From NCBI GenBank assembly GCA_018262985.1, contig JADFDI010000002.1, positions 389,431 to 453,430 of the forward strand: a stretch of 64,000 nucleotides of DNA, given 5' to 3'. The notes beneath the pieces are model-generated. The model was not told the DNA's origin. It made no database searches and saw only the letters and a list, made by a program, of their open reading frames with translations. Positions within the stretch are counted from its first letter, which is position 1. Every line of letters begins with the position of its first letter. This stretch comes from Spirochaetota bacterium (GTDB lineage: Bacteria; Spirochaetota; Spirochaetia; Treponematales; UBA12059). The position numbers and the translations under genes were made by a program. This document shows positions 63,849 to 64,000 of this stretch, piece after piece.

Positions 63849-64000
63849 GCAGTGTCACGAAGCTTGGGGAAATGAAAGCGTGGCGGTGCCGCGGAGCGGT
63901 GACGGGGCATGCACAAGCTCCTTGCGCTCTGCGGACCCGCGCTGGTTCCCCCCTTCTGTCCCCGGCCCGGGTGCGAACACCACCTCGAGCCCGCCCATCC
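63849..64000 (+). mobile_element. Possible left edge of an insertion sequence
   Basis: Right after the preceding stop codon, the sequence GCAGTGTCACGAAGCTTGGG looks like a terminal repeat and is followed by a short leader and a probable transposase N-terminus. The other end lies outside the window, so the call rests on one side only. Confidence 0.35.
63909..64000 (+). CDS. Possible transposase, N-terminal zinc-finger (partial)
   Basis: An open frame from ATG 63909 runs off the window edge. Its 30 codons include VPPFCPRPGCEHH, the CPxxxC form of zinc finger found at the N-terminus of several insertion-sequence transposases and integrases. The frame is short and cut, so this is a weak call. 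Confidence 0.35.
   Translation, partial: MHKLLALCGPALVPPFCPRPGCEHHLEPAH

Overview
This 64 kb window is chromosomal core DNA of a high-GC (roughly 70 percent) diderm bacterium, most likely a spirochaete of the Treponema/Spirochaeta kind. The evidence is the gene set and its form: a GreA fused to an N-terminal region of about 735 residues, pyruvate phosphate dikinase, a tamB-bamA-ompH run beside mutS, tmk beside a small secreted protein, LptF/LptG-type permeases, many TPR, HEAT and VWA envelope proteins, and tocopherol-cyclase-like and FemX-like proteins. Species placement is inference. Coding density is very high. No intergenic stretch exceeds 300 bases, and I found no tRNA, rRNA, CRISPR array or prophage.

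Layout. 1-2.2 kb: end of a TrkH potassium transporter, then speD-speE for spermidine. 2.2-9.7 kb: an orphan sigma-54 response regulator, a Memo/AMMECR1 gene pair, a tocopherol-cyclase-like protein, FemX and metG. 9.8-20.9 kb: a 1338-residue presumed outer-membrane protein, a DUF503 protein, two lipoproteins, dinB coupled to a degenerate M28-like membrane protein, and a conserved protein of unknown function. 21-24.7 kb: ppdK and a DNA glycosylase of the EndoIII superfamily. 24.7-29.2 kb: a leftward operon rpe, TPR protein, two envelope proteins, dtd. 29.3-35.2 kb: TPR protein, giant greA, VWA protein, ending in a clear terminator. 35.2-44.5 kb: a leftward rpsO-pnp-M16 peptidase-dut-lptF-lptG-tgt-HEAT cluster with many ATGA-type overlaps. 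44.6-50.9 kb: rimP-nusA-infB-rbfA-truB. 51-62.5 kb: mutS-comF, a divergent STAS-domain gene, and the envelope-biogenesis operon tamB-bamA-ompH. 62.5-64 kb: tmk, a small secreted protein and the edge of a probable transposase gene.

The most unusual signals are regulatory. (1) The rimP-nusA-infB operon has a near-consensus promoter followed by an intrinsic terminator that ends only 11 nt before rimP. A 16-codon leader ORF runs through the terminator and overlaps the rimP start as ATGA, which looks like an attenuator able to sense translation or NusA. (2) The rpsO-pnp promoter makes an RNA that begins almost directly with a long UUCG-capped hairpin, a candidate S15 autoregulatory element. (3) mutS and the divergent STAS gene share one inverted repeat in which each promoter's -10 box overlaps the other's -35 box. 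(4) Several genes (metG, rpe, tmk, mutS, the M28-like gene, the tocopherol-cyclase-like gene and Memo) have a -10 box only 6-10 nt upstream of the start codon, which predicts leaderless or nearly leaderless mRNAs. All of these come from reading the sequence and have not been tested.
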